Positions 1-8,098 of a stretch of DNA of 64,000 nt are shown in pieces (within the stretch, counting starts at the first letter, position 1; every line of letters begins with the position of its first letter). The notes beneath the pieces are model-generated. The model saw nothing but the letters and a program-made list of their open reading frames with translations, had not been told where the DNA came from and searched no databases. The translations under genes and the position numbers were made by a program. The stretch is from Spirochaetota bacterium (GTDB lineage: Bacteria > Spirochaetota > Spirochaetia > Treponematales > Treponemataceae): contig JAEZST010000010.1 of assembly GCA_023443865.1 (NCBI GenBank), positions 62,001 to 126,000 of the forward strand, given 5' to 3'.

Positions 1-45
1 TGCCATGGAATGCGCGCGCTGCGTCGCATACCCCCGGTGAGTATC

Positions 46-74
46 TTGACCTCGGCCGCTCTCTGGCGTATGCT
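46..74 (+). promoter_or_regulatory. Sigma-70-type promoter of the Cys-rich membrane peptide gene
   Basis: TTGACC (46-51) and TATGCT (69-74) are separated by 17 bases. Transcription would start near 81, inside the inverted repeat at 80-97. Bases 1-45 hold nothing I can assign; they could include the end of an upstream gene. Confidence 0.6.
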
Positions 75-79
75 TAAGA

Positions 80-97
80 TGTAAGATGGGACTTACA
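80..97. promoter_or_regulatory. Candidate operator at the transcription start
   Basis: A perfect inverted repeat, TGTAAG (80-85), six bases, CTTACA (92-97), lies just downstream of the -10. A repressor bound here would block initiation. The regulator is unknown; iron or another metal is a guess from the downstream gene. Confidence 0.45.
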
Positions 98-110
98 ATT
101 GGAGGCGTTT

Positions 111-284
111 ATGGCTACGGTACTTACCGGTCTTGCCGTTTTTCTCGCGGCGGGCCTCGTGATAGTTCGGCGATACAAGAAGGGTAAAGAGTCCTCGGCA
201 TCGGGCTGCGGCGGAAGCTGCGGCGGCTGTTCCGGCTGCGCGGGATTTACGGCGCGGGAAGACGGATCCTCGGGGCTTCCGTAA
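111..284 (+). CDS. FeoB-associated Cys-rich membrane peptide-like protein
   Basis: A 57-residue protein with one N-terminal membrane segment (about residues 2-19), a basic stretch RRYKKGK, then a Gly/Cys-rich cluster with four cysteines (CGGSCGGCSGC). This is the layout of small peptides usually found after feoB in anaerobes, thought to assist ferrous iron uptake. feoB itself is not in the window and may lie upstream. The ATG at 111 is chosen over a TTG at 99 because GGAGG (101-105) sits five bases before it. Its own promoter and a palindrome lie upstream. Confidence 0.6.
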   Translation: MATVLTGLAVFLAAGLVIVRRYKKGKESSASGCGGSCGGCSGCAGFTAREDGSSGLP

Positions 285-369
285 CGGTTTCTTTTCGTAG
301 TAACATCCCCAGGCGGTGAAAATGCGCTCGCTCATCCGCCTATACTTACTATGCCCCCTGGAGGATCCC

Positions 370-684
370 ATGAAACAGTTCGAGAACGTGACCGTCGTCA
401 AAAAAGCCAACGTGTATTTTGACGGAAAGGTAACCAGCCGCACCGTGCTTTTTGCCGACGGAACGAGGAAGACCCTGGGAATCATGATGCCCGGCGAGTA
501 CGAATTCGGCACGGGCGACAAGGAAATCATGGAAGTGCTCGGCGGGTCGATGGACGTAATGCTTGCCGGCGAGACCGCCTACAAGACGTACGGCGAGGGC
601 TTCTCCTACGAAGTGCCCGCCAATTCAAAGTTCAGGCTCATTGTCCGCGAGGTCGCGGACTATTGCTGCTCCTACGTAAAGTAA
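370..684 (+). CDS. ppnP: Pyrimidine/purine nucleoside phosphorylase, PpnP (DUF1255) family
   Basis: A 104-residue single-domain cupin-like protein. The start (FENVTVVKKANVYFDGKVTS) and the interior segment GTRKTLGIMMPGEYEFGT are typical of PpnP, which phosphorolyses several purine and pyrimidine nucleosides to bases and ribose-1-phosphate in the cytoplasm. The ATG at 370 has GGAGG at 360-364; a longer frame from 316 has no ribosome binding site and adds sequence foreign to the family. The next gene starts 10 bases after the stop, so the two are probably co-transcribed. TATACT at 341-346 may be its -10. Confidence 0.8.
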   Translation: MKQFENVTVVKKANVYFDGKVTSRTVLFADGTRKTLGIMMPGEYEFGTGDKEIMEVLGGSMDVMLAGETAYKTYGEGFSYEVPANSKFRLIVREVADYCCSYVK

Positions 685-694
685 GGGAGGTTCC

Positions 695-1327
695 ATGAAT
701 CCCGCCCTCGTCGAGACCCTCGGTTACGTCGCGTCCTTCATCATCCTCGTATCGCTGACGATGAAGTCCATCGTGCGCCTCCGCTGGATCAACGCGGCGG
801 GATCCCTTCTTTTCGTGGTCTTCGCGGTCCTGACCCGTTCGGTCCCCACGGTGGTGATGAACGTCGGCATCATCGCCATAGACCTCTTTTACGCGTTTCG
901 CATGGCGCGCATCGGCTCGGAATACCGCATGGTCCACGCGGAGCGGAACGGCGCCTTCCTGTCTTTCTTTTACGAGCGGCACCGGGCGGAGATAGACGCC
1001 ATATTCGGCGAGGACGCGTTCGCCAAGGCGACCAATTTCGCCTGGTTCGTGGTGGACGACGAGATCGCGGGTCTCTTCGCCTGGCGCGACGCCACTCCCT
1101 CGGAATGCCGGATACTCATCGACTACGTGACCGCCCGCTACCGCGACACGCGCGTGGGCCGCTATTTCTTCGAGGACAACCTGCCCCTGTTCCGCGAAAA
1201 GGGCTACGTTTCGTTCCGCTACCTTAACGTGGGCGAGGGGCACTGGAAGTACCTCAGGAAGATCGGCTTCACCGAGGATTCCCCGGGCTGTTTCAGCAAG
1301 ATAATCGGCGACGAAAGCCGCCCTTAA
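695..1327 (+). CDS. YgjV-like membrane protein with C-terminal acetyltransferase-like domain
   Basis: A 210-residue protein. Residues 1-70 form about three hydrophobic segments resembling the YgjV inner-membrane family. The C-terminal 110 residues resemble a GNAT-like fold (VGRYFFEDNLPLFREKGY, then LNVGEGHWKYLRKIGF). GGGAGG precedes the start by five bases. It probably forms an operon with ppnP and overlaps the convergent arginase gene by four bases. Substrate and role are unknown. Confidence 0.55.
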   Translation: MNPALVETLGYVASFIILVSLTMKSIVRLRWINAAGSLLFVVFAVLTRSVPTVVMNVGIIAIDLFYAFRMARIGSEYRMVHAERNGAFLSFFYERHRAEIDAIFGEDAFAKATNFAWFVVDDEIAGLFAWRDATPSECRILIDYVTARYRDTRVGRYFFEDNLPLFREKGYVSFRYLNVGEGHWKYLRKIGFTEDSPGCFSKIIGDESRP

Positions 1328-2244
1328 TACACCGTTTCCCCGAGAAGGCGCCCGATAAGGTCCACCGCCATGCGCGCCGTGGCGTTTTGCACGTCGCGCA
1401 CCGGGTTTACCTCTACCATGTCGGCGGAGTGCACCAAGCCGGTGCGCGCCATGGATTCCATGATAAAGAGGGCTTCCCTGCTCGTAATGCCCCCCGGCAC
1501 CTCAATGCCCACGCCCGGGGCGAACCGGGGATCGATCACGTCTACGTCAAAGCTCACGTGCACGCAGTCCACCCGTTCCCGGAAAAAGGCCTCTATGGCG
1601 TCCATGCAGCCGGCGATTCCGTGCCGCTCGATATCGCTCATGGTGAATACCCGCACGCCCGAATCCTTCATGAGCTTCCGTTCCTTCGGGTCCAGGTCGC
1701 GCACCCCGATATAGCACACGTTCGACGGGTCAACCTTGCGGGCCTTGCTGTAAAAGCCGGTAAGCTCGGGAATGCCGAGGCCGCACGAGGCGGCGAGGAT
1801 CATGCCGTGGATGTTTCCCGACGGGGTCGTTTCGGTGGTGTTGAAGTCGCCGTGGGCGTCTACCCACAAAACGCCGAGCTTGCGGTCGCCCGAGGAGTGG
1901 GCCGCCGATACCCCCGCGAGGGAGCCCAGGGCGATGGAATGGTCCCCCCCGAGAATGAGGGGAAAATCGCCCGCCCTGATTACTTGCTCCACGTGGGTGG
2001 CCAGCTGGCTGCACGCGTCGAGAATGGGCCCCAGGTGTTTCGCGTTGTCCACCGCGAGTTCCGAGGCCGGGTCTATGTATTCCTGGGGCGGGATCGAGAT
2101 GGGCGGATACATATCGTCCGACTCGATCCCGAGGGAACCGAGCTTTTCGCGAAGCCCCGCGAGCCTGATGGCCGAGGGCCCCATGTCGGCCCCGCGTCGC
2201 GAAGCCCCGTAATCCAGCGGAATCTCGATGATCTGTACTTTCAT
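1324..2244 (-). CDS. rocF: Arginase (ureohydrolase family)
   Basis: A 306-residue ureohydrolase. The dimanganese ligand motifs are all present: GGDHSIALG (about 99-107), DAHGDFNT (129-136) and SFDVDVIDP near the C-terminus. Arginase hydrolyses L-arginine to ornithine and urea in the cytoplasm. An agmatinase or formimidoylglutamase is less likely, because the length and SGNIHGM region fit arginase. Its start overlaps the end of the MATE gene (ATGA, 2241-2244), so the two are translationally coupled. It lies downstream of argA-carA-carB on the same strand, an unusual pairing of arginine breakdown with synthesis of its precursors. Confidence 0.85.
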   Translation of the reverse strand: MKVQIIEIPLDYGASRRGADMGPSAIRLAGLREKLGSLGIESDDMYPPISIPPQEYIDPASELAVDNAKHLGPILDACSQLATHVEQVIRAGDFPLILGGDHSIALGSLAGVSAAHSSGDRKLGVLWVDAHGDFNTTETTPSGNIHGMILAASCGLGIPELTGFYSKARKVDPSNVCYIGVRDLDPKERKLMKDSGVRVFTMSDIERHGIAGCMDAIEAFFRERVDCVHVSFDVDVIDPRFAPGVGIEVPGGITSREALFIMESMARTGLVHSADMVEVNPVRDVQNATARMAVDLIGRLLGETVY

Positions 2245-3641
2245 GCCGGCGTTACCTCCTGGGCGTGTTCATGGGCTATGTTCCTGATCCACCGCCCGGT
2301 CTTGAGTTGCCAGGCGGCGATGGCGATTTTGACGATATCGGTAAGCTTCACGATGGCGTACATCCTGATCGGCCCGTAGTCGGTCAGGGCCGCGAGCAGG
2401 AATATTCCCGGCAAAAACAGCGCGAGGTTCACGCTTACGTCTACCCACAGCCCGAACTTCGCGTCGCCCCCGGCACGCGCGGTGGCGAACTGGGAATTGA
2501 GGTAGGTCCAAGCCGGCATGTAGCAGGAGATCACGAGGAGCATATCCCGCGTGACGGCCCTCGAGCCCGCCGAAAGGTTGCCGAAGACCACCGGAATGAG
2601 CAGGACCGAGCCTACCTCGAGCAGGGCCACGGCCACGCCGGCGACGATGGAGCCGGAGCGGAGCCAGCGAGCCTCTTCCTGCGCCTTTTCCAGCTCGTTC
2701 CGGCCCAGGGTGCCGCCGACGGTCACGCCCACGGAGGTATGGATCCCGTTGAAGACCAGGAAAAAGAGGTTCGCGATGGCCCAGCCCGCCGCCATGCCGG
2801 AAACGATCTCCGAGCCGCCGCGGCCGTTGTATACCGCGGTCATGACCGTCTCGGTGAGGACCCAGGACATTTCCCCGGCGAATAGGGCGGCGGATTTTCG
2901 GAGCATTGTCACGAAAATGCGGAGGTTTACCTTGAAAAAATCCCGCAGGGGAACCCAGAACTCGGGGTTGGCGCGCTTCGCGTAAACGATGAAGGCGGTC
3001 ATTTCCACGAGCCGCGCGATCACCGTGGCGATGGCCGCGCCGCGCACCTCGAGCCGGGGCGCGCCCAGGTTGCCGTAGATGAGTACCCAGTTGAAAAAGG
3101 TGTTGACCACCGTGGAGGCCACAGAAATGATAAGGGGCGGCCGTACCTTGCCGATCTCGCGGAAGGAAGAGCCGATCATCATCGAGAAAACCATCGGAAC
3201 GAAGGTCCACACGATGATCGAGAGGTAGTCTTTCGCTTGGGCGCTGATGGCGGCGCGCTCGGTGTTCGAGTTGAGCAGGAGCCCGATTATCGCGTCGGGA
3301 ACCGTGAGGCTTAAGGCCGTGACCACGGCGGTCAAGGCAAGCCCTCCGAGGATCTTGAAGCGGAAAACCTGCTTCATTCCCGCGGAATCCTTGGCCCCGT
3401 TGAACTGGGACATGAACATTCCGCCCGCGCCGGCGAGGGTCATAAGGGCCACGAAGAAGACGAAAAGCACCTGATTGAGCACGTTTACGCCGCTCATCTT
3501 AATGTCGCCGAGCCCGGCGACCATGAAGTTGTCAATCAGGGAAACAAGGTTCTGCAGGAGGGACTGGAGCATGACCGGCACCGCGAGGGCGAGCGCCCCG
3601 CGGTAGAACCGGGCGGTTCCCACGTGTTTACGGAATTGCAT
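2241..3641 (-). CDS. MATE-family efflux transporter
   Basis: A 466-residue integral membrane protein with about 12 hydrophobic segments. The N-terminal ALAVPVMLQSLLQNLVSLID and the following GLGDIKMSGVNVLNQV region are characteristic of MATE (NorM/DinF-like) exporters, which use Na+ or H+ gradients. The substrate is unknown. It lies 44 bases after carB and overlaps the arginase start. A close -10 element (TATAGT, six bases before the ATG) suggests its own leaderless transcript. Exporting a product of the neighbouring arginine/carbamoyl-phosphate enzymes is possible but unsupported. Confidence 0.85.
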   Translation of the reverse strand: MQFRKHVGTARFYRGALALAVPVMLQSLLQNLVSLIDNFMVAGLGDIKMSGVNVLNQVLFVFFVALMTLAGAGGMFMSQFNGAKDSAGMKQVFRFKILGGLALTAVVTALSLTVPDAIIGLLLNSNTERAAISAQAKDYLSIIVWTFVPMVFSMMIGSSFREIGKVRPPLIISVASTVVNTFFNWVLIYGNLGAPRLEVRGAAIATVIARLVEMTAFIVYAKRANPEFWVPLRDFFKVNLRIFVTMLRKSAALFAGEMSWVLTETVMTAVYNGRGGSEIVSGMAAGWAIANLFFLVFNGIHTSVGVTVGGTLGRNELEKAQEEARWLRSGSIVAGVAVALLEVGSVLLIPVVFGNLSAGSRAVTRDMLLVISCYMPAWTYLNSQFATARAGGDAKFGLWVDVSVNLALFLPGIFLLAALTDYGPIRMYAIVKLTDIVKIAIAAWQLKTGRWIRNIAHEHAQEVTPA

Positions 3642-3647
3642 AATCCG

Positions 3648-3653
3648 ACTATA
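3648..3653 (-). promoter_or_regulatory. -10 element of a probable leaderless transcript (MATE gene)
   Basis: On the minus strand TATAGT is followed by six bases and then the ATG at 3641. No Shine-Dalgarno sequence is present. No convincing -35 was seen. Confidence 0.45.
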
Positions 3654-3685
3654 CGGGAAAACGCTTGTCCTTTACCAGCCGTTTC

Positions 3686-6600
3686 TCAAAGATATTCTTC
3701 CCTGCTTTTCACCTCGAGCCCGCGGGTCTTGTACCATTCGAGCGCGTCGGTAAACTGCTTCGCGATCTTTATGTTCGTGATGAGCGGAATGCCGTAGTCC
3801 ACGCTCATTCGCCGGATCAGGAAGTCGTTCTTCAGTTCGGTCTCGCGGTTGTTTTTGGGAATGTTGATGACCAGGTCCACCTCGCGGTCGCGGATCGCCT
3901 CGGCGATATTGGGCGACTTTTCCTCCAGGGGCCAGGCGAGGGCCGCGGCCTCCACGCCGTTGTTTTGGAGGAAGCGGGCGGTGCCGCTCGAGGCGACGAT
4001 CTCGTAGCCCATGGCGCGGAGCTTTTTCGCGCTGTCGATAAAGTCTACCTTGTCCTCTATGGGGCCGGTGGAAAGGAGGATTTTCCCCTTCGGGATACGG
4101 TACCCCGTAGAGAGCATCGCCTTCATGAACGCGTCGCGAACGCCCCGTCCCAGGCAACCCACCTCTCCCGTACTGGTCATTTGCACCCCGGCGACGGGGT
4201 CGGCGCCCTTGAGCCGGGAATAGCTGAACTGCGCGGCCCTGACCCCCACGTAGTCAAAGTCAAGCCGCGAGCCGTCCACCCGTTCCACCGGCGCGCCCAG
4301 CTGGGCGCGGACCGCCATTGCGGCCATGTCTATCCGGAATACCTTGGAGCAAAAGGGCAGGGAACGGCTCGCCCGCAGCGTGCACTCGATGGCCTGAATG
4401 CCCGCGTTCTTCGCGAGGAACTGGATATTGAAGGGGCCGGTGATTTCCAGCTCCTTCGCGATCTTTCGGGCCGCCTTCTTGATCGCCTGGGCGGTGGAAA
4501 GGTAAATCCGCTGGGCGGGAAGCACCACCGTCGCGTCGCCGGAATGCACGCCCGCGTTTTCCAGGTGCTCGCTGATCGCGTACACGAGAATCTCGCCTGC
4601 GTTCGCCACGGCGTCGATCTCGATTTCCTTGGAATTCTCCACGTACCGGGAGATGACCGCCGGGCGCTCAAGGCCGATCTGGGCGTTCTTGGAGAGGAAG
4701 GCCTTCAGGCTCTGCTCGTCCCAGGCGACGCTCATGGTCGCGCCCGAGTCGACTACCGCGCTCTTCATGAGCACGGGGTAGCCCACCGATTCGGCGAACT
4801 CGTGGGCGGCCTGGATGCTCGAGACCTCGGCCCACTCCGGCTGCTTGATCCCCAGCTGGTCCATGAGCGCCCCGAACTTGTTCCGGTCTTCCGCCCGGTC
4901 GATATCCACGGGAGCGGTGCCCAGTACGGGAATTTTGAGACGGTCCAGGGGAATCGCGAGCTCGTTCGCGAGGCTGCCACCGTAGGAAAGGAGCACGCCC
5001 TCGGGCCGCTCGGCCTCCCACACGTCCAAGACCCGTTCCAGTGAAAGCTCCTCGAAATAGAGCCGGTCCGCGAGGCCTGAATCGGTGGAGACCGCCTCGG
5101 GGTTGCAGTTGACGAGGATGGAAGGCGAGCCGATCTCGCGCATGGTGCGCAGGGCCCCGCAGAGCGACCAGTCGTACTCGATGCTGCTGCCTATATGGTA
5201 CGGGCCCGATCCGATTACGAGGGAGCCCCGTTCCGTGGGCTTCGCGTCGTCGGTAACCCCGTTATAGGTCATGTAGAACACCCCGCTCCTCGAGGGGTAT
5301 TCCCCGGCGACCGAATCGATCTGCTTGACCGCGGGCCTCAGCGCCAGTTCCTTTCTGAGCAGGCGTATCTTGTCGCCGCGGGTCTTAAGGCACAGCCCGA
5401 TCTGGTCGTCGGAAAATCCGGCCTGCTTGGCGCGCAGGATGAGCTCCTTCCCGGGAAGGCGGTCCCTCGCGGGGTTTCGCGCGCTCCCCGCCTGTTCCGG
5501 GGCGGCCTCGGCGGTTTTCCTCAGTTCTTCCTCGATGCCCCGTAGGCGGTCCATGGAAGCGATAAAGGCCCGGTCTATTTTGGCGTACTTACGGATGCGG
5601 TCGGCGGTCCAGCCCTCCCGCAGGGCGGAGTAGACGGCGTACACGCGAAGGTCCGTGGGGTTCCTCAGCGCTTCCTTCACGTCCCGGAAGGAATGGGAAT
5701 GGCAGGCGAGTCCCGGAGAGGCCGGGTCGGCCATGCGCAGCGCCTTTTGCAGCGCTTCCTCGAAGGTTCGCCCGAACGCGAGGGCCTCGCCGACGGACTT
5801 CATCTCGCCCCCGATATGCCGGTCCACGTTGGCGAACCTTCCCATGTCCCAGCGGGGCACCTTGACCGCCACGTAGTCCATCGCTGGCTCCGCGGCGAGC
5901 CGGGTCGTGCCCGTCAGGGGATTCTCGGTCTCGGAAAGGGAAAAGCCGAGGGCGATGCGGGCCGCGACCCACGAAACGGGAATGCCGGTCGCCTTCGAGG
6001 CGAGGGCCGTGCTCCGGGACGCCTTGGGGCTCGCCTCAAATACCCGAAACCCGGAGCCGTCCGGATCCACGGCGAAGCGCACGTTCGCGCCGCCTATCAC
6101 GTTCAGGGCCCGCGCTACCCGGAAGGCCGCATCTCGAAGGTTTTGGAATTCCCCGTCCGTAAGGGTCTGCGGGGGCGAAACCACGATGGACTCCCCGGTA
6201 TGGATTCCCAGGGGGTCCACGTTTTCCAGGGCGCAGGCCGCCACGCAATTGTCCATGGCGTCGCGGAGGATTTCCAGCTCGATCTCCTTCCAGCCGCCCA
6301 GCCATTCTTCCACGCGGAACCCCCCGGCGGAGTCGGCCTTACGCTCGCAGTACCGTTCCAGTTCGTCCCGATCGGCGCACACCGCGCCGCGGTCCTCGGC
6401 GGTAGGGGTTTCCGAGCGGACCATGACGGGGTACCCGGCGAGTTCGGCTGCCTTGAGGGTCGCCGCCGCCGTTTCGCAGGCCTGGGAACGGGGCACGGGA
6501 ACCCCCGCCGCCTCCATCGCCCGGATAAAATCGCCGCGGCGCGCCGCCTTTTCGGCGTCCGCGAGGGCGGTTCCGAGCACCTGCACGTTATACCGCTCGA

Positions 6601-6928
6601 GAATCCCGCGCTCGGTCAGTTCCATGGCGCAGGCCATGGCGGTACGCCCGCCGAAATGGGGGATAATCGAGTCGGGCTTTTCCTTTTCGATAACCTTGGT
6701 CACGAACTCGGCCGTTACGGGCAAAAAATACGTCGCGTCGGCGACGCCCTCGCTGGTCTGCACGGCGGTCATGTTCGGGTTTACCAGGACGGTCCTGATG
6801 CCCTCCGCCTTCAGGGCGCGGATGGCCTGAAAGCCCGCCTGGTCCGATTCTCCCGACTGTCCTATCTTCTGGCCGCCGGAACCGAGGACCAGTACGGTTC
6901 TGGGCGTAACGATGCGGTAATTGCTCAT
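3686..6928 (-). CDS. carB: Carbamoyl-phosphate synthase large subunit, CPS1-like, with altered ligand residues
   Basis: A full-length 1080-residue protein: two ATP-grasp halves (about 8-400 and 555-930), a linking oligomerisation domain and a C-terminal MGS-type domain (about 945-1080). In linker and C-terminal motifs (DLVINIPKNN, RRMSVDYGIPLITN) it resembles animal CPS1 and Bacteroidetes enzymes more than E. coli CarB. Against E. coli CarB, aligned by eye, the first half has R284 for Mg ligand Q285, S300 for N301, K302 for R303, and the Gly-rich loop after R171 is replaced by Thr/Pro/Asp/Glu residues. The second half keeps Q836 and E848 but has T850 for N843 and K722 for R715. H243 and E215 equivalents remain. 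Normal activity is therefore uncertain. It overlaps carA by four bases (ATGA). Confidence 0.85.
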   Translation of the reverse strand: MSNYRIVTPRTVLVLGSGGQKIGQSGESDQAGFQAIRALKAEGIRTVLVNPNMTAVQTSEGVADATYFLPVTAEFVTKVIEKEKPDSIIPHFGGRTAMACAMELTERGILERYNVQVLGTALADAEKAARRGDFIRAMEAAGVPVPRSQACETAAATLKAAELAGYPVMVRSETPTAEDRGAVCADRDELERYCERKADSAGGFRVEEWLGGWKEIELEILRDAMDNCVAACALENVDPLGIHTGESIVVSPPQTLTDGEFQNLRDAAFRVARALNVIGGANVRFAVDPDGSGFRVFEASPKASRSTALASKATGIPVSWVAARIALGFSLSETENPLTGTTRLAAEPAMDYVAVKVPRWDMGRFANVDRHIGGEMKSVGEALAFGRTFEEALQKALRMADPASPGLACHSHSFRDVKEALRNPTDLRVYAVYSALREGWTADRIRKYAKIDRAFIASMDRLRGIEEELRKTAEAAPEQAGSARNPARDRLPGKELILRAKQAGFSDDQIGLCLKTRGDKIRLLRKELALRPAVKQIDSVAGEYPSRSGVFYMTYNGVTDDAKPTERGSLVIGSGPYHIGSSIEYDWSLCGALRTMREIGSPSILVNCNPEAVSTDSGLADRLYFEELSLERVLDVWEAERPEGVLLSYGGSLANELAIPLDRLKIPVLGTAPVDIDRAEDRNKFGALMDQLGIKQPEWAEVSSIQAAHEFAESVGYPVLMKSAVVDSGATMSVAWDEQSLKAFLSKNAQIGLERPAVISRYVENSKEIEIDAVANAGEILVYAISEHLENAGVHSGDATVVLPAQRIYLSTAQAIKKAARKIAKELEITGPFNIQFLAKNAGIQAIECTLRASRSLPFCSKVFRIDMAAMAVRAQLGAPVERVDGSRLDFDYVGVRAAQFSYSRLKGADPVAGVQMTSTGEVGCLGRGVRDAFMKAMLSTGYRIPKGKILLSTGPIEDKVDFIDSAKKLRAMGYEIVASSGTARFLQNNGVEAAALAWPLEEKSPNIAEAIRDREVDLVINIPKNNRETELKNDFLIRRMSVDYGIPLITNIKIAKQFTDALEWYKTRGLEVKSREEYL

Positions 6929-8022
6929 TCGGTTTTTCCTCCGTCGCGGACTAAGTTCAGGAAATTCTCGTACAGGAAGGCCGTATCCCGGGAACCGGGA
7001 TTCCCCTCGGGGTAGAAAAGCACGCCGGTGACGCGTCCCTTGCGCGCGGAGTACCCCTCGATGGATCGGTCGTTATCGTTCAGGAAGAGGGGGACCCAGT
7101 CCGGCGGCAGGGAATCTTCCCGAATGCCGTAGCCGTGGTTTTGCGCGGTAACGTAGCAGCGGCCGTTTTCCAGGTGCACGCAGGGTACCGCCGGGCTTCG
7201 GTGCCCGTTTGGCATGCGGAAGGCCGAGGCGCCCGCGGCCACGGCGAGAATCACCGCCCCCTGACCCGTGGCGAACACGGGCTTATCCGATTCCAAAGCG
7301 GCTTTCAGCACGTGGAAGGTTTTGTCGCAGGAGGTCGGGTCGCCGGGCCCGCCGGCCACCGCCAGCGCGTCCCAGTCCTCGCCGGTGAAATCGTAGGACC
7401 AGGGAACGCGGACCACCGTGGTGTCTTCCCGTACGAGGCTGCGGATCGCGGAGAACCGCGCGCCGCAGTCCACGAGCACGATTTTCTTGGGGCCTTTGCC
7501 GTAGGAAATGGGTTTCTTGACCGAGGCGTGGGCGGGAAGGTTATGCTGGGCGGCCGTGCCGAACGAAACCTCACGGGTTCCGGCGACCAGGATTTTCGCC
7601 CGCATGGTTCCCCGCAGCCGCAGCCGCTGGATCAAGGCCCGGGTATCGATTCCCGAAATGGCGGGCACTTGCTGTTTTCGCAGCCATTTCGCCAGGGTTC
7701 GCGAAGCGGAGTGGTGGGTAACGAGGTCCGCGTAATCCGCCGTGACCAGGCCGGCGACCTGGGCGGAAAAGGCCTCGAAGCCCTCGGGAAAGCCGAAGGG
7801 ATCGGTGGCGTCCTCGGCGACGCCGGTGGCGCCCGCGAGGGGCTGGGCGAGCACGAGCACGCAGCCCTTGAGCGCCGGATCGGTCAGCAGTTCGGGAAGC
7901 CCGGCCTGACCCGTATAAAAAACGATTTCGCCCGAAACGGAACTTTCGTGCCCGTAGGACAGTCCTTCAAATTCGGTACCGTCCTCAAGGATGATGCGGG
8001 CGGTATGCGGGGATTCCTGCAT
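6925..8022 (-). CDS. carA: Carbamoyl-phosphate synthase small subunit with lost glutaminase site
   Basis: A 365-residue CarA homologue: an N-terminal small-subunit domain (GIDTRALIQRL, about 124-134) and a C-terminal class I amidotransferase domain (AGGPGDPTSCD, 223-233; QNHGYGI, 294-300). The usual nucleophile motif GICLGHQ reads ATGQGAV (251-257), so the catalytic Cys is Gly253 and the following His is Ala256. The usual HPE of the triad reads YPE (337-339), so the catalytic His is Tyr337. It cannot hydrolyse glutamine by the known mechanism; free ammonia is the expected nitrogen donor if the complex works. AGGAGG precedes the start. It has its own promoter between argA and carA. Confidence 0.88.
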   Translation of the reverse strand: MQESPHTARIILEDGTEFEGLSYGHESSVSGEIVFYTGQAGLPELLTDPALKGCVLVLAQPLAGATGVAEDATDPFGFPEGFEAFSAQVAGLVTADYADLVTHHSASRTLAKWLRKQQVPAISGIDTRALIQRLRLRGTMRAKILVAGTREVSFGTAAQHNLPAHASVKKPISYGKGPKKIVLVDCGARFSAIRSLVREDTTVVRVPWSYDFTGEDWDALAVAGGPGDPTSCDKTFHVLKAALESDKPVFATGQGAVILAVAAGASAFRMPNGHRSPAVPCVHLENGRCYVTAQNHGYGIREDSLPPDWVPLFLNDNDRSIEGYSARKGRVTGVLFYPEGNPGSRDTAFLYENFLNLVRDGGKTE

Positions 8023-8044
8023 GGCAGGGCCTCCTGATCTGGAT

Positions 8045-8067
8045 GTATGAATATAGTAAAATCATAC
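8045..8067. promoter_or_regulatory. Palindrome over the carA -10, candidate operator
   Basis: GTATGA (8045-8050) and TCATAC (8062-8067) are perfect inverted arms separated by 11 A/T-rich bases. The element overlaps the carA -10 and start region, as expected for a repressor site. It is only loosely like an ArgR box (TATGAAT half-site), so the regulator is not assigned. Confidence 0.45.
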
Positions 8068-8089
8068 CCCCGGGAAGCCCATAAAACAA
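8061..8089 (-). promoter_or_regulatory. Promoter of carAB
   Basis: On the minus strand TTGTTT (8089-8084) is followed by 17 bases and TATGAT (8066-8061). The predicted start near 8054 leaves a leader of about 30 bases containing the AGGAGG site. Confidence 0.6.
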
Positions 8090-8098
8090 TAAAAATGA

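Noticed and set aside
3665..7015. Long plus-strand ORFs (459 and 440 codons) opposite carB
   Set aside because: Their His/Arg/Gly-rich composition is that of antisense reading of carB, which has clear family motifs over its whole length.
3686..8022. carA/carB as decaying pseudogenes
   Set aside because: Both frames are intact and full length, with a promoter, good ribosome site and tight coupling, so changed function is more likely than decay, though not proven.
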